This document shows positions 26,651 to 35,371 of a DNA stretch of 51,715 nt, one piece after another. The stretch covers positions 1-51,715 of the forward strand of contig CAIXGR010000009.1 in assembly GCA_903919075.1 (NCBI GenBank). The letters run 5' to 3'. The notes below the pieces were generated by a model. That model had not been told where the DNA came from. It was given only the letters and a program-made list of their open reading frames with translations, and did no database searches. Every line of letters begins with the position of its first letter. Position 1 is the stretch's first letter. This DNA is from an uncultured Bacteroidota bacterium. Lineage in GTDB: Bacteria > Bacteroidota > Bacteroidia > Chitinophagales > LD1. The translations under genes were made by a program, and so were the position numbers.

Positions 26651-28798
26651 TTATTTATTGGAACCGGCTTTTAGCCCCGGGTGGGGTGCCGGTGGATTGC
26701 TCTCGCCAGATTCTCCTTCGTTGGCATATCTAAACTCAACTTTATTTTTCATTTTCTTTTCGTAAGGCGTGCCTACAGCAGCTTTTTTACCGCCCTGGTA
26801 TTTAACTATAAACCTGTCGCGCGATATACCATATTTTTCAACTAAGTAATCAATAGCTGCGTTCGAACGGTTCCAGCCTAATTGCTCATTGTATTTCTGG
26901 TCGTTGCGCGATTCATCGAAACCGGTAGACACTAATTTTACATCAGGGCACAGTTGCATACGTTCTGCTATTTGGTGCAGGTTGCCGTAGTACTGTGGAT
27001 CCAAATAGTATTTATCGTTATCAAATATTACCGAAGGCAATTCAATTTTCGAGCAATCATAACCCGGTTGCTTGCGGAATATTTGTCCACCACCGCCCGA
27101 TGAGTTACCGGTGTTATCAATAACGTTATTTTGGTTATTGTTATATATAGGGCTGGCTGGGTTAGTTGGGTTAGCCGGGTAATTAGGATTAACCTGGTTA
27201 GGCACTACCTGATTATTCTGAATATTATTTCTGTAGAAACGGTTAGTGTCGCAACAAGGGTTTGGCGGTATTATTGCCACACCATTTGCATCGATAGGAT
27301 AACCCGGTGGCGAATATGGTTCTTTATCCAAACAATCAATAATTCCATCATGGTCGCTATCCAGCGCTACGCCGTGCTCATCAACAGGGCAGCCTTTTGG
27401 TGTGTTAGGCTGGCGATCTAAGTAATTAGGCACACCGTCATCATCGTCATCTTTATACATTTCAGCCATTAATGCAGCAGGGTCTACTTCGCCTAACTTA
27501 CGGTAGCTATGGTATACAGGGTTCAGCCAGTATAATGGTTCGGTTTTTTTCTTTCCGCCTAAGTGCACGTTTAAATGAACTGATGTGTAGCTTATGTTAT
27601 CGTAGTGGCTTACTAACGATGTGTGCTCATCTTGCTGCCAGAAATATCCGTCTAAGTGTTGTTGGGTAATGGTAATTCGTTCTTCAATACCCAAAGTAAC
27701 TTTTTTGGATAAGTGAAACTGAACGCCCACGCCAATGTTACCTGCAGGTGCCAGTTGCCAGTTGCCAAAGCCTAACTGGTCATTAGGGTGCTCAATTGGT
27801 GTTTCGTATGTATGGTCGTAAATATTTGATAATGCTTTAAGCGACTGGCCTCTTAAAGATAAACGTGAACCCACGTTTTGCGAAGGAAGTGGCGAAAGGA
27901 ACAATTGCATTACGTTCGAAAAGTCGTAAACATGACCGTTGGCATCAAGCGCATTGGTGTAAGCCGAGAAAAGTATTAAGCTGGCACCACCAAACACATA
28001 AAAGTTAATCATGTTTCTTTCGCGGTGGAAATTGATATTGCCAACATTAAAAACGCCTTCTAAATGCAGGTTGTTAGTATAGCACCGGTAGTTGTAAAAG
28101 AAATACGTGTTCATGTTAAACCCTGCGTTGGTTTTTTGCGCGGTTAGCGCAGGGTTGTTCCAGTAATTAACGCGGGGGTCGTAAGTGCCGTGAAATACGG
28201 GGTTGAACTCCAAGTTATGATCAGGCTGATAGTTGCGGCCGGTAGATACCATAATGTCGTATCCGCCGCGTAAAGAAAATACATAACCTAAAGCTTTGCG
28301 GAAAGTAAAACCGCCGCCTAAGTTTTGTAAAACACCGGTGCCGCTTATATATGGCTGCACGTTACCGCTTATATATGCTGCCCCAAAGTTAAGGCCTAGC
28401 TCCCACTGGTTGCGGGGTTTAGCAGGGAAAGCATATTGTTTATTAAGATAAGCTTTTTGTTGTTTCTGACGTTTTGAACCGTTTTGATATACAGCTGAGT
28501 CTAGATCGTAGGGCGGCATTAGCGGTGTTGAAATTTGGCGCCGATTGTAAAAGTTGTAGTTCTTCGACTCCATATCGGGCTTCATAAACTGAAGTTGATT
28601 CTGGATGTCTTTTTCTTTTTTTGTTGTATCTCTTTTTAAGGTATCGGCAGGCGCGTTAAGCGATGTTTGTGTAAGCGTAGCAGTGATAGTAGTGTCGGAA
28701 GAATTTGTGTTTGCAGCACGGTCAGCCTTTTGCGAAAATGCGCAAATAACACCTGTTGAAAACACAAAAACCAAAAACAGTTTTGTAAAATTCCTCAT
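26651..28798 (-). CDS. OmpA family outer membrane protein with TSP3-like linker
   Basis: 715 residues from the ATG at 28798, which gives a clean signal peptide (MRNFTKLFLVFVFSTGVICA; the frame extends three codons further). A long N-terminal region of alternating strands (about 120-440) suggests an outer-membrane beta-barrel. It is followed by two calcium-binding TSP3-like repeats (DDDDDGVPNYLD and DSDHDGIIDCLD, about 455-505), an Asn/Pro-rich linker, and a C-terminal OmpA peptidoglycan-binding domain (from about residue 590, with NRSNAAIDYLVEKYGI and the late Arg). It tethers outer membrane to cell wall. It has no T9SS sorting domain. Related to PorE/SprF-like OmpA proteins in outline, but not assignable. 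Confidence 0.85.
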   Translation of the reverse strand: MRNFTKLFLVFVFSTGVICAFSQKADRAANTNSSDTTITATLTQTSLNAPADTLKRDTTKKEKDIQNQLQFMKPDMESKNYNFYNRRQISTPLMPPYDLDSAVYQNGSKRQKQQKAYLNKQYAFPAKPRNQWELGLNFGAAYISGNVQPYISGTGVLQNLGGGFTFRKALGYVFSLRGGYDIMVSTGRNYQPDHNLEFNPVFHGTYDPRVNYWNNPALTAQKTNAGFNMNTYFFYNYRCYTNNLHLEGVFNVGNINFHRERNMINFYVFGGASLILFSAYTNALDANGHVYDFSNVMQLFLSPLPSQNVGSRLSLRGQSLKALSNIYDHTYETPIEHPNDQLGFGNWQLAPAGNIGVGVQFHLSKKVTLGIEERITITQQHLDGYFWQQDEHTSLVSHYDNISYTSVHLNVHLGGKKKTEPLYWLNPVYHSYRKLGEVDPAALMAEMYKDDDDDGVPNYLDRQPNTPKGCPVDEHGVALDSDHDGIIDCLDKEPYSPPGYPIDANGVAIIPPNPCCDTNRFYRNNIQNNQVVPNQVNPNYPANPTNPASPIYNNNQNNVIDNTGNSSGGGGQIFRKQPGYDCSKIELPSVIFDNDKYYLDPQYYGNLHQIAERMQLCPDVKLVSTGFDESRNDQKYNEQLGWNRSNAAIDYLVEKYGISRDRFIVKYQGGKKAAVGTPYEKKMKNKVEFRYANEGESGESNPPAPHPGLKAGSNK

Positions 28799-29152
28799 AC
28801 CATACATTTAACCATAGACCGCACTTTACAAAAAAACACCCCTGCTTGCTTTTTTAGTTTTTAGCAAACCAACGTGCTTTATAAAAGTGTACCCTTTTAT
28901 AGCTAGGCAAATTAAAATAAAAAATCTGAATTGATAGCCATAAATGCTTTATAACCAAAAGAAAAAATGGAAAAAGGTAAAAGGGGCCTTAAAAATAAGC
29001 TTAATTGTATTACCCGCCTTGTTAAAACTGAGTCTCCGGTTTAATTATTTGTGGCCTTTTGCGTGGCTCTTGGGGTTTTCGCTGCGGATTGGGTGAATAA
29101 TCGGGCTGCGGTATGTTTTTTTAGTTTAATGTAAAGAAAAAACAGCCGAAGT
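28799..29152. other. Intergenic, AT-rich
   Basis: About 350 bases between two minus-strand genes. An 8-bp inverted repeat (TATAAAAG at 28880-28887, CTTTTATA at 28894-28901) is the only structure noted. No ORF, RNA gene or clear promoter was seen. Confidence 0.5.
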
Positions 29153-31048
29153 TTAATATGCCCTTTCGGTTTTAGCCTCCATGTAATTGGTAAAGGCTTT
29201 GTTGGCTACTTTGTTGCCGCCGGGGGTGGGGTAATTGCCGGTAAAATACCAGTCGCCTAAATTAGCGGGGCACGCAATATGCAGGTTTTCAATTGGTTGG
29301 AAGATAATTTCTACATCGGCAAAAATATGCGCCGGCCTAACAATTTCCGAAATTTTAGCCGATAACTCATCGGCGGTAAAAAGATTGTAAAGTGTTTTTA
29401 CATGGTTTTTAACCAGCGGTGCCGGTTTTTGCGCATCTTCTTTGCAAAGGGTGTATACTTCATCTAACTTATTAGTCCAGTTTCTTTCTTTCAGTAATTC
29501 AATAAGCGCACGGAAGGCTATAAAATCGTACATCCGGCTCATATCAATACCGTAGCAATCGGGGTAGCGTATTTGCGGGGCGGATGAAACGATGATAATT
29601 TTTTTAGGGTTCAACCGGTCAAGAATGGATAGAATGCTTTGCTGCAAAGTAGTTCCGCGCACTATGGAATCATCAACCACCACCAAAGTATCGGTAGCTT
29701 TTATTGAACCGTATGTAATATCGTAAGCATGGCGTACCATTTCATCGCGCACACTATCTTCGGTAATAAAAGTTCGTGCGTTTACGTCCTTCACTGCAAT
29801 TTTTTCAATACGTGGCCGCAAAGCAAACAACCGGTTCAATTCTTCCGAAGAAATATTTTTTTCGGCCAATAATTTTTTGGCTTTGTAGTCTTTCAAATAA
29901 TTTTCCATGCCTTCCATCAAGCCATAAAAAGCTACTTCGGCTGTATTTGGAATGAATGAAAAAACGGTGTTATCAAAATCGTAATCAATAGCTTTAAGAA
30001 TGGCCGGCGATAACAGTTCGCCCAGTTTTTTTCGTTCGGCATATATTTCTTTATCGGTACCCCGGCTAAAATATATACGCTCGAAACTGCAGGCTTTTTT
30101 CTCGCCCGGTTCTAATATCAAATCGTGTTTTACGCGGCCATCTTTTTTTATAACTAAGGCGTGCCCCGGTTTCACTTCGTGCAGTTTTTCGAATGGTACA
30201 TTAAAAGTAGTTTGTATAGCGGGCCGTTCCGATGCCACCACCACTATTTCATCATCGTAATAATAATACGCCGGCCTTATGCCGTTCGGGTCGCGCAGTA
30301 CAAAGGCATCGCCGTGGCCAAACATGCCGGCTATTACATAGCCGCCATCAAAATCTTTTGCCGCATGCGAAAGTATTTTTTGCACGCTCAACTCATTAGC
30401 TATAAAAGCAGTTATTTCCTGATTGCTGTAGCCAAGGTCTTTATACTTTTCAAAAATGCGCTGCACCTGCTCATCTAAAAAGTGGCCTATTTTTTCCATT
30501 ACAGTAATGGTATCGCTACGCTCAAGCGGGTGTTGGCCCAGTGTAATTAGCGTTTCAAACTGCTCATCAACATTGGTCATGTTAAAGTTGCCGGCTATGG
30601 CAAGGTTGCGCGTCATCCAATTATTCTCGCGTATAAAGGGGTGACAAAAGCTATCGCTGTTTTTACCATAAGTGCCGTAGCGCAAATGGCCCAACAGCAA
30701 TTCGGCAGTATAGGGGCTATTGCGCTTATACCAGTCGGCTTCAGCCTGCGGGTTTTCCAGCTTTTTTCTATCCTTGGGGAAAGTAGCATATACCTGATCA
30801 AAAATATCAGTAATAGGCTGGTGTTTAATACTGCGTATGCGGTTAATAAAATGACTGCCGGGGTAGGGGTCAAGCTTAATAACTGCTATGCCTGCACCAT
30901 CTTGCCCGCGGTTGCGCTGTTTTTCCATAAGCAGGTACAGCTTGTTAAGCGCGTAGGTTACTGTGCCGTATTTTTCAACATAATAATCTAAGGGCTTTAA
31001 TAACCGTATAAGGGCTATACCGCACTCGTGTTTCAAAAAATCGCTCAT
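29153..31048 (-). CDS. purF: Amidophosphoribosyltransferase, long Bacteroidota type
   Basis: 631 residues. An Ntn-type glutaminase domain comes first: MSDFLKHEC places the nucleophile Cys at 9, so an eight-residue propeptide must be removed, and QRNRGQDGAGIA carries the conserved Arg and Gly-Asp region. The phosphoribosyltransferase domain has the PRPP motif TLVVVDDSIVRGTTL near residue 460. PurF makes phosphoribosylamine, the first step of purine synthesis. Classical PurF is about 470-510 residues; this longer form with extra segments is typical of Bacteroidota and may be a second paralogue beside a classical PurF elsewhere. It has its own -7 element. Confidence 0.88.
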   Translation of the reverse strand: MSDFLKHECGIALIRLLKPLDYYVEKYGTVTYALNKLYLLMEKQRNRGQDGAGIAVIKLDPYPGSHFINRIRSIKHQPITDIFDQVYATFPKDRKKLENPQAEADWYKRNSPYTAELLLGHLRYGTYGKNSDSFCHPFIRENNWMTRNLAIAGNFNMTNVDEQFETLITLGQHPLERSDTITVMEKIGHFLDEQVQRIFEKYKDLGYSNQEITAFIANELSVQKILSHAAKDFDGGYVIAGMFGHGDAFVLRDPNGIRPAYYYYDDEIVVVASERPAIQTTFNVPFEKLHEVKPGHALVIKKDGRVKHDLILEPGEKKACSFERIYFSRGTDKEIYAERKKLGELLSPAILKAIDYDFDNTVFSFIPNTAEVAFYGLMEGMENYLKDYKAKKLLAEKNISSEELNRLFALRPRIEKIAVKDVNARTFITEDSVRDEMVRHAYDITYGSIKATDTLVVVDDSIVRGTTLQQSILSILDRLNPKKIIIVSSAPQIRYPDCYGIDMSRMYDFIAFRALIELLKERNWTNKLDEVYTLCKEDAQKPAPLVKNHVKTLYNLFTADELSAKISEIVRPAHIFADVEIIFQPIENLHIACPANLGDWYFTGNYPTPGGNKVANKAFTNYMEAKTERAY

Positions 31049-31064
31049 GGTAAAAAGAAGAACA

Positions 31065-31072
31065 CAAAGTTA
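31065..31072 (-). promoter_or_regulatory. Candidate -7 element (TAnnTTTG) for purF
   Basis: On the minus strand the sequence reads TAACTTTG, an exact consensus match, ending 16 bases before the purF ATG at 31048. The spacing resembles that of the pdxH element. No PurR-like or PRPP riboswitch structure was noticed. Confidence 0.55.
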
Positions 31073-31140
31073 CGCGAAATAAAATTGTACAAGGCGTGAA
31101 GATTCTGTTACCGTTTAAGGTATGGGGCGCCTGCCGGGTG

Positions 31141-31329
31141 TTACATTTTCAAAAACTCGAGCAATTTATAAACTATAAATGCGGGCCACACCGCTGCCTT
31201 TAAAAACCCTAATACCCCCAGCCAAAAAGTAGTGGCATGTTGTATAAAATAAATACATGCGCCAACAAAACCAACACCATACGTTGCAGATGACTGCCTG
31301 ACAATGGTTTGTCCTACCTGATTTTGCAT
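31141..31329 (-). CDS. Small membrane protein, hypothetical
   Basis: 62 residues with one or two hydrophobic helices (about 17-35 and 38-55) after a polar N-terminus MQNQVGQTIVRQSS. It is in the same orientation as purF, ending about 70 bases before the purF promoter. No family is recognised. The amphipathic pattern and lack of a competing ORF support it modestly. Confidence 0.5.
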   Translation of the reverse strand: MQNQVGQTIVRQSSATYGVGFVGACIYFIQHATTFWLGVLGFLKAAVWPAFIVYKLLEFLKM

Positions 31330-31617
31330 AAAATATTATTTATGGTTTATTGATAAAGTAAAAGTAATCTAACGGCAGTTGTAAATAATTGATGAAACTC
31401 ATCCCTCAACCTAAGACGCATCATAAACTGTCCGTTTGCTCAAGCATAAATTTGAATAAGCGTTGTAAGCAAACACTGCCCCTTTATTTAATTGTTCGCC
31501 CGCAATCCCCCATTAACAAAAAAGGAATTAAATACAGATTATTATTCTATATTAGTTTTTTAAAATAAAACCCATGACAATATAGAAACACAGCAATAAA
31601 AAATTTGTAATCCATTT
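31330..31617. other. Intergenic with a stem-loop
   Basis: First part of a gene-poor region of about 840 bases (31330-32168). A 12-bp interrupted stem lies at 31434-31474 (GTTTGCT/AGCAAAC outside, CAAGC pairing with GC-g-TTG inside). No ORF is credible here. AAAATTTG at about 31601-31608, one mismatch from TAnnTTTG, could start the RNA that follows. Confidence 0.45.
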
Positions 31618-31770
31618 CCTGATTGGTTGAAAACTGCGACTTTAACACAATGCTGAATAAAGGACATGTGAATTGCTCACGCTCGGGCGTGGGAATTCGC
31701 TTATTTGTTCAGCAGGGATGTCGCAGTCCTTCAACCAACAAAAAGTGGGGTTTCCCGCCTTTTTTGTTTT
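31618..31770 (+). ncRNA. Structured non-coding RNA candidate, 6S-like outline
   Basis: A long rod: 9-bp closing stem (31623-31631 with 31730-31738), 8-bp stem (31633-31640 with 31720-31727), an asymmetric internal bubble (31641-31650 against 31715-31719), a 7-bp stem (31651-31657 with 31708-31714), and an apical part with GAATT/AATTC and a CACGC-TCGG-GCGTG hairpin (31678-31691). A strong terminator follows at once. The plan of closing stem, central bubble and terminal hairpin is that of 6S RNA, which binds RNA polymerase holoenzyme. The bubble is smaller than usual and the length (about 150 nt) is short for 6S, so the family is uncertain though the structure is clear. The plus strand is preferred because a U-G pair in the terminator stem would be A-C on the other strand. 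No ORF overlaps convincingly. Confidence 0.6.
31737..31768 (+). terminator. Intrinsic terminator of the ncRNA
   Basis: Stem from AACAAAAAG and GTGGG (31737-31749) to CCCGC and CTTTTTTGTT (31754-31768), loop GTTT, with small bulges and a T6 run at 31760-31765. It starts where the closing stem of the RNA ends. Confidence 0.8.
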
Positions 31771-31914
31771 ATATAGGTTAACTTAGCGTGAAACAGCTTT
31801 GCAAATAGAATTTTTTAGCACCCACGCAAAGTAACAACCCACCATGGTAACAGGCTAAACAGGAATTAGTTCCCACTTAAGTAGGATTATACCTAATTAG
31901 CAACATTAAAGTGT

Positions 31915-32115
31915 TTAATAACAGATGATTAATTTTTTAAACTGTTCTATTTTAAGCAAGTCATATTGTTTAAAACAGTTCACCCCGGTTAACATCCGGT
32001 AATGATGTTTATGGTAAAGTAAAATGTCAGGCACCTGGGTTGGTAGGACTTCCTCAGGAAAAATGCCACGCGATATGTAACAACAGGCGTTAGTTTTATT
32101 GAAAAAGCCCTTCAA
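31915..32115 (-). CDS. Possible small protein, hypothetical
   Basis: 66 residues, polar, with no signal peptide or helix pattern and no recognised family (MKGFFNKTNACCYISRGI start). It is the only ORF of its size between the RNA candidate and the kinase gene and is divergent from the latter. It may be a chance frame in AT-rich DNA. Confidence 0.25.
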   Translation of the reverse strand: MKGFFNKTNACCYISRGIFPEEVLPTQVPDILLYHKHHYRMLTGVNCFKQYDLLKIEQFKKLIICY

Positions 32116-32168
32116 TATTTTTAATTACATACGATACCCCATTTCGTATTAATGATAACTAATTGCTT

Positions 32169-34169
32169 ATGAAATCCAAAAGAATTTTACTTGTTGATGA
32201 TAACGAGTTGCTGCTAAAAGTATTAAAAGATAGTTACCAGGCCGAAGGCTACGATGTAATAACGGCCAGCCACGGGGCCGATGCCCTGCAAATATTAATG
32301 CACCGCCAGTTTGACCTTGTGGTAACCGATGTGCTAATGCCGGTAATGGATGGCTACCAGCTTTGCTATAAAATACGCAACCACGACAGGCTGAAAGACT
32401 TACCGGTTATCATTCACACTGCTACTTACCTTGCCGAGGGCGAGGAAAAAATTGCGAAAGAAATGGGGGCCAATATGTTTATTTCAAAAACTGCTTCGCC
32501 CGAAGCGGTTATGCAAGCAACTAAAGATATTCTTGCTAATCCCGGCAATTTCAAGCACGTTTCGGCACCGCCGCCGCAAAGTACCGAAAACATGCTACAG
32601 TATAATGCAGGGCTGGTAAATAAACTGGAAGAAAGAAACCGCGAACTAGAGCAAATAAAAGTAAGGCTTGAACAAAATTTAAGCCGATTAAAAGAAGCGC
32701 AGCAAATAGCGCACTTGGGCAATTGGGAGTTAGATTTTGCCACGCAAATAACTACCTGGAGCGATGAGGCCTGGAAAATTTTTGGCCTTTCGCCGCAACA
32801 TGAAACAGCTTCGCGCAATTTGTTTTTATCGCATATACACCCCGATGATTACGAGTTTGCAAAAAAAGCAATAATTGAAGCGGAAGAGCAACGTACTGAG
32901 CTATCATTGGATTGCAGGCTAATAAGTAAAAATGGAGAAGTGCTGCACACCCACACCAGCAGCCGTTTTGAATTTGATAGCAAGGGCGCACCGGTGCGCC
33001 TTTACGGTATTATACATGATATAACCGAAAAAGTAAAAGCCGATGAAGAGTTGGCCAACCGTGAAAAACATTTTAGGGCGCTAATTGAAAACAGCACCGA
33101 TGCTATTATACTGGTTAATGAAGCCGGCGAAATTTTTTACCAAAGCCCTTCGGTTGAACGCATATACGGATATACTTTTGAGGAGAGAAACGGAAAATCG
33201 TTTTTCGATTTTATTCCAGTAGAAGATATTCCGCAAATTAAAGAGGCATATAAGCTAATACTTCAATCGCCGGGTATATCAAGGCCTATTAGCCGCAGGC
33301 TGACACACAAAAACGGCAGTTTTTTATGGGTTGAAGGAACCATAAGCAATCTTCTTCACGTAAGCCATGTAAAAGCTGTTGTTTTAAACTACCGCGATGT
33401 AACCGAAAAAAGACAAGCTGAAGAAGAAATTAATAAGCTGAACGAAGAACTGGAGGACAGGGTAAAACAGCGCACTGCCGAACTGGTAGATGCCAACCAG
33501 CAACTCGAGGCTTTCTCCTATTCGGTTTCGCATGATTTGCGCGCGCCTTTACGTACCATTAATGCCTTTGCAAAAATATTGGAAAAGAAATATGCCAACA
33601 TGCTTGATGAAGACGGGAAAACATTGGTAGATACAATTGTAAGCAGCACTATTAAATTACAAGCGCTGATTAACGACATCTTGACTTTTTCGAAAATGAG
33701 CCGCAAAAACATTGAGCAAAGCAGAATTGATATTCGAGAATTGGTAATAGAGGTGTGCTCAAATATTTTAGAAAGCGTACCCGTAAAACCTGAAATAACT
33801 ATTCTTGAGCTACCGGTAGCCTTGGCCGATAAGCCCATGATAACGCAGGTGTTTGTAAACTTTATTTCTAACGCAGTAAAGTATTCATCAAAAAAGGAAA
33901 AGCCTATGATATGGATAGGCGCCGAAGAATGTGAAAACGAAACTATTTATTTTGTGAAAGATAACGGCGATGGTTTTGATATGAAATATTACGATAAATT
34001 ATTTGGTGTATTTCAGCGTTTGCACAACTCTACCGAGTTTGAAGGCACCGGTGTAGGCCTTGCCATTGTAAAACGTATAATTGATAAACACAATGGCCGC
34101 GTGTGGGGCGAAGGTGTGCCGGGCGAGGGAGCCTCGTTTTATTTTTCGCTGCCTAAATGTGTTAATTAG
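32169..34169 (+). CDS. Hybrid sensor: receiver-PAS-PAS-histidine kinase
   Basis: 666 residues from the ATG at 32169; a TTG two codons earlier is less likely. N-terminal receiver domain with the acidic pair in LLVDDNE and phospho-acceptor Asp54 (VVTDVLMPVMDG). A coiled-coil linker is followed by PAS 1 (about 170-295, HLGNWELDF start) and PAS 2 (about 300-425, ALIENSTDAIILV). HisKA carries His455 in SVSHDLRAPL. The HATPase has N box FVNFISNAVKYS, G1 DNGDGFD and G2 GTGVGLAIVKR. There are no membrane helices, so it is a cytoplasmic kinase. The receiver at the N-terminus suggests it is itself controlled by another kinase. No response regulator gene is adjacent. It converges with the MoxR gene (14 bases apart). 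Confidence 0.93.
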   Translation: MKSKRILLVDDNELLLKVLKDSYQAEGYDVITASHGADALQILMHRQFDLVVTDVLMPVMDGYQLCYKIRNHDRLKDLPVIIHTATYLAEGEEKIAKEMGANMFISKTASPEAVMQATKDILANPGNFKHVSAPPPQSTENMLQYNAGLVNKLEERNRELEQIKVRLEQNLSRLKEAQQIAHLGNWELDFATQITTWSDEAWKIFGLSPQHETASRNLFLSHIHPDDYEFAKKAIIEAEEQRTELSLDCRLISKNGEVLHTHTSSRFEFDSKGAPVRLYGIIHDITEKVKADEELANREKHFRALIENSTDAIILVNEAGEIFYQSPSVERIYGYTFEERNGKSFFDFIPVEDIPQIKEAYKLILQSPGISRPISRRLTHKNGSFLWVEGTISNLLHVSHVKAVVLNYRDVTEKRQAEEEINKLNEELEDRVKQRTAELVDANQQLEAFSYSVSHDLRAPLRTINAFAKILEKKYANMLDEDGKTLVDTIVSSTIKLQALINDILTFSKMSRKNIEQSRIDIRELVIEVCSNILESVPVKPEITILELPVALADKPMITQVFVNFISNAVKYSSKKEKPMIWIGAEECENETIYFVKDNGDGFDMKYYDKLFGVFQRLHNSTEFEGTGVGLAIVKRIIDKHNGRVWGEGVPGEGASFYFSLPKCVN

Positions 34170-34183
34170 GGGTGTATCTCTTC

Positions 34184-35143
34184 TTACAACAAATCCGTAA
34201 TAATCTTATCTACGCTCAGTCCTTCCGCTTCAGCTTTATAATTTTTGTAAACCCGGTGCCTTAAAATGGGCAGTGCAACAGCTTGCACATCTGAAATATC
34301 AGGCGAGTATTTTCCTAAAATTGCAGCATGGCATTTAGCACCCAACACCAAATATTGCGATGCACGCGGGCCTGCACCCCAGCTTATATAATTATTAACC
34401 GCCGCCGGCGAACCCTCACGGTTAGGGCGGGTAATGCTGGCCAGCTTTACAGCATATTCCAATACATTATCGGCAATAGGTATTCTTCTTATCAATTGCT
34501 GGAAATACAGAATTTCGGCAGCAGTCATTTTTTTAATTAGCTCAACTTTTTTACCGGTGGTAGTATTTTTTACCACTGCAATTTCTTCCTGGTAGCTTGG
34601 GTAATCAAGATATACCGAAAACATAAACCGGTCCAGCTGTGCTTCCGGTAGCGGGTAAGTTCCTTCCTGTTCAATAGGGTTTTGTGTAGCCAGTACAAAA
34701 AACGGAAGGTCGAGCGAATGTTTTTTACCGGCTATGGTTACGCTGCGTTCCTGCATGGCTTCCAATAAAGCCGATTGTGTTTTAGGCGGCGTACGGTTTA
34801 TTTCATCGGCCAAAATAATATTGGAAAAAATAGGACCACGGTTAAAACGGAAAGTGCGGTTCTCGTCTAATATTTCCGAACCTATAATATCGCTAGGCAT
34901 TAAATCGGGCGTAAATTGTATACGGCTAAAGCTTAAGTCCAACACATCGGCAATGGTATGCACCATTAGTGTTTTAGCTAATCCGGGTACGCCTATCAAT
35001 AAACTATGGCCATCGCAGAAAACAGAAATAAGTATGTTTTCCATTACTAAATCCTGGCCCACTATTACTTTTGCTGCTTCGGCTTTTAGTTCTTTATATT
35101 TTACGGCAAAGGCATCAAGCGCTTCAACATCTGATTTGTACAT
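34184..35143 (-). CDS. MoxR family AAA+ ATPase
   Basis: 319 residues. The P-loop reads GVPGLAKT (Ala where most Walker A motifs have Gly, normal for this family), Walker B ILADEINR, sensor 1 ATQNPIEQEGTYPLPEAQLDRF, and a C-terminal lid with an RHRVYKNY segment. MoxR ATPases act as chaperones for metal centres or complexes, usually with DUF58 and VWA proteins; those genes are not within the window. Here it is last in a minus-strand series of periplasmic folding genes, 228 bases after the SurA-like gene, with a REP-like element between them. Confidence 0.93.
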   Translation of the reverse strand: MYKSDVEALDAFAVKYKELKAEAAKVIVGQDLVMENILISVFCDGHSLLIGVPGLAKTLMVHTIADVLDLSFSRIQFTPDLMPSDIIGSEILDENRTFRFNRGPIFSNIILADEINRTPPKTQSALLEAMQERSVTIAGKKHSLDLPFFVLATQNPIEQEGTYPLPEAQLDRFMFSVYLDYPSYQEEIAVVKNTTTGKKVELIKKMTAAEILYFQQLIRRIPIADNVLEYAVKLASITRPNREGSPAAVNNYISWGAGPRASQYLVLGAKCHAAILGKYSPDISDVQAVALPILRHRVYKNYKAEAEGLSVDKIITDLL

Positions 35144-35217
35144 ATTGGTTATAAATTATTCGTTATTATAATTCTTGAATATCGTAATGAAAAACATTTT
35201 GTCTTTTGGTTTATAGT

Positions 35218-35328
35218 TCTCTCATCCCCCGGCCTGTCTTTTCCTGCGGAAAATCCAGTCGTCCCCCTTCGAAGGGGGACAATTTAATTCAACTGTCGAA
35301 GACATTGAATTAAATTTGGGGGATGACG
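35218..35328 (-). repeat. Composite palindromic element, copy A
   Basis: Terminal inverted repeats TCATCCCCC (35222-35230) and GGGGGATGA (35318-35326) enclose three hairpins: TTTTCC/GGAAAA near 35240-35252, a perfect 20-bp palindrome centred on TTCGAA (35261-35280), and a 12-bp stem AATTTAATTCAA/TTGAATTAAATT (35281-35316). The first 63 bases are the reverse complement of the element at 47023-47085, including an identical 20-mer palindrome. A non-autonomous mobile or REP-type element is likely. Confidence 0.75.
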
Positions 35329-35371
35329 GGTAGCTTTTTACAAAACATATATTAAGCCCACATCATCAATA

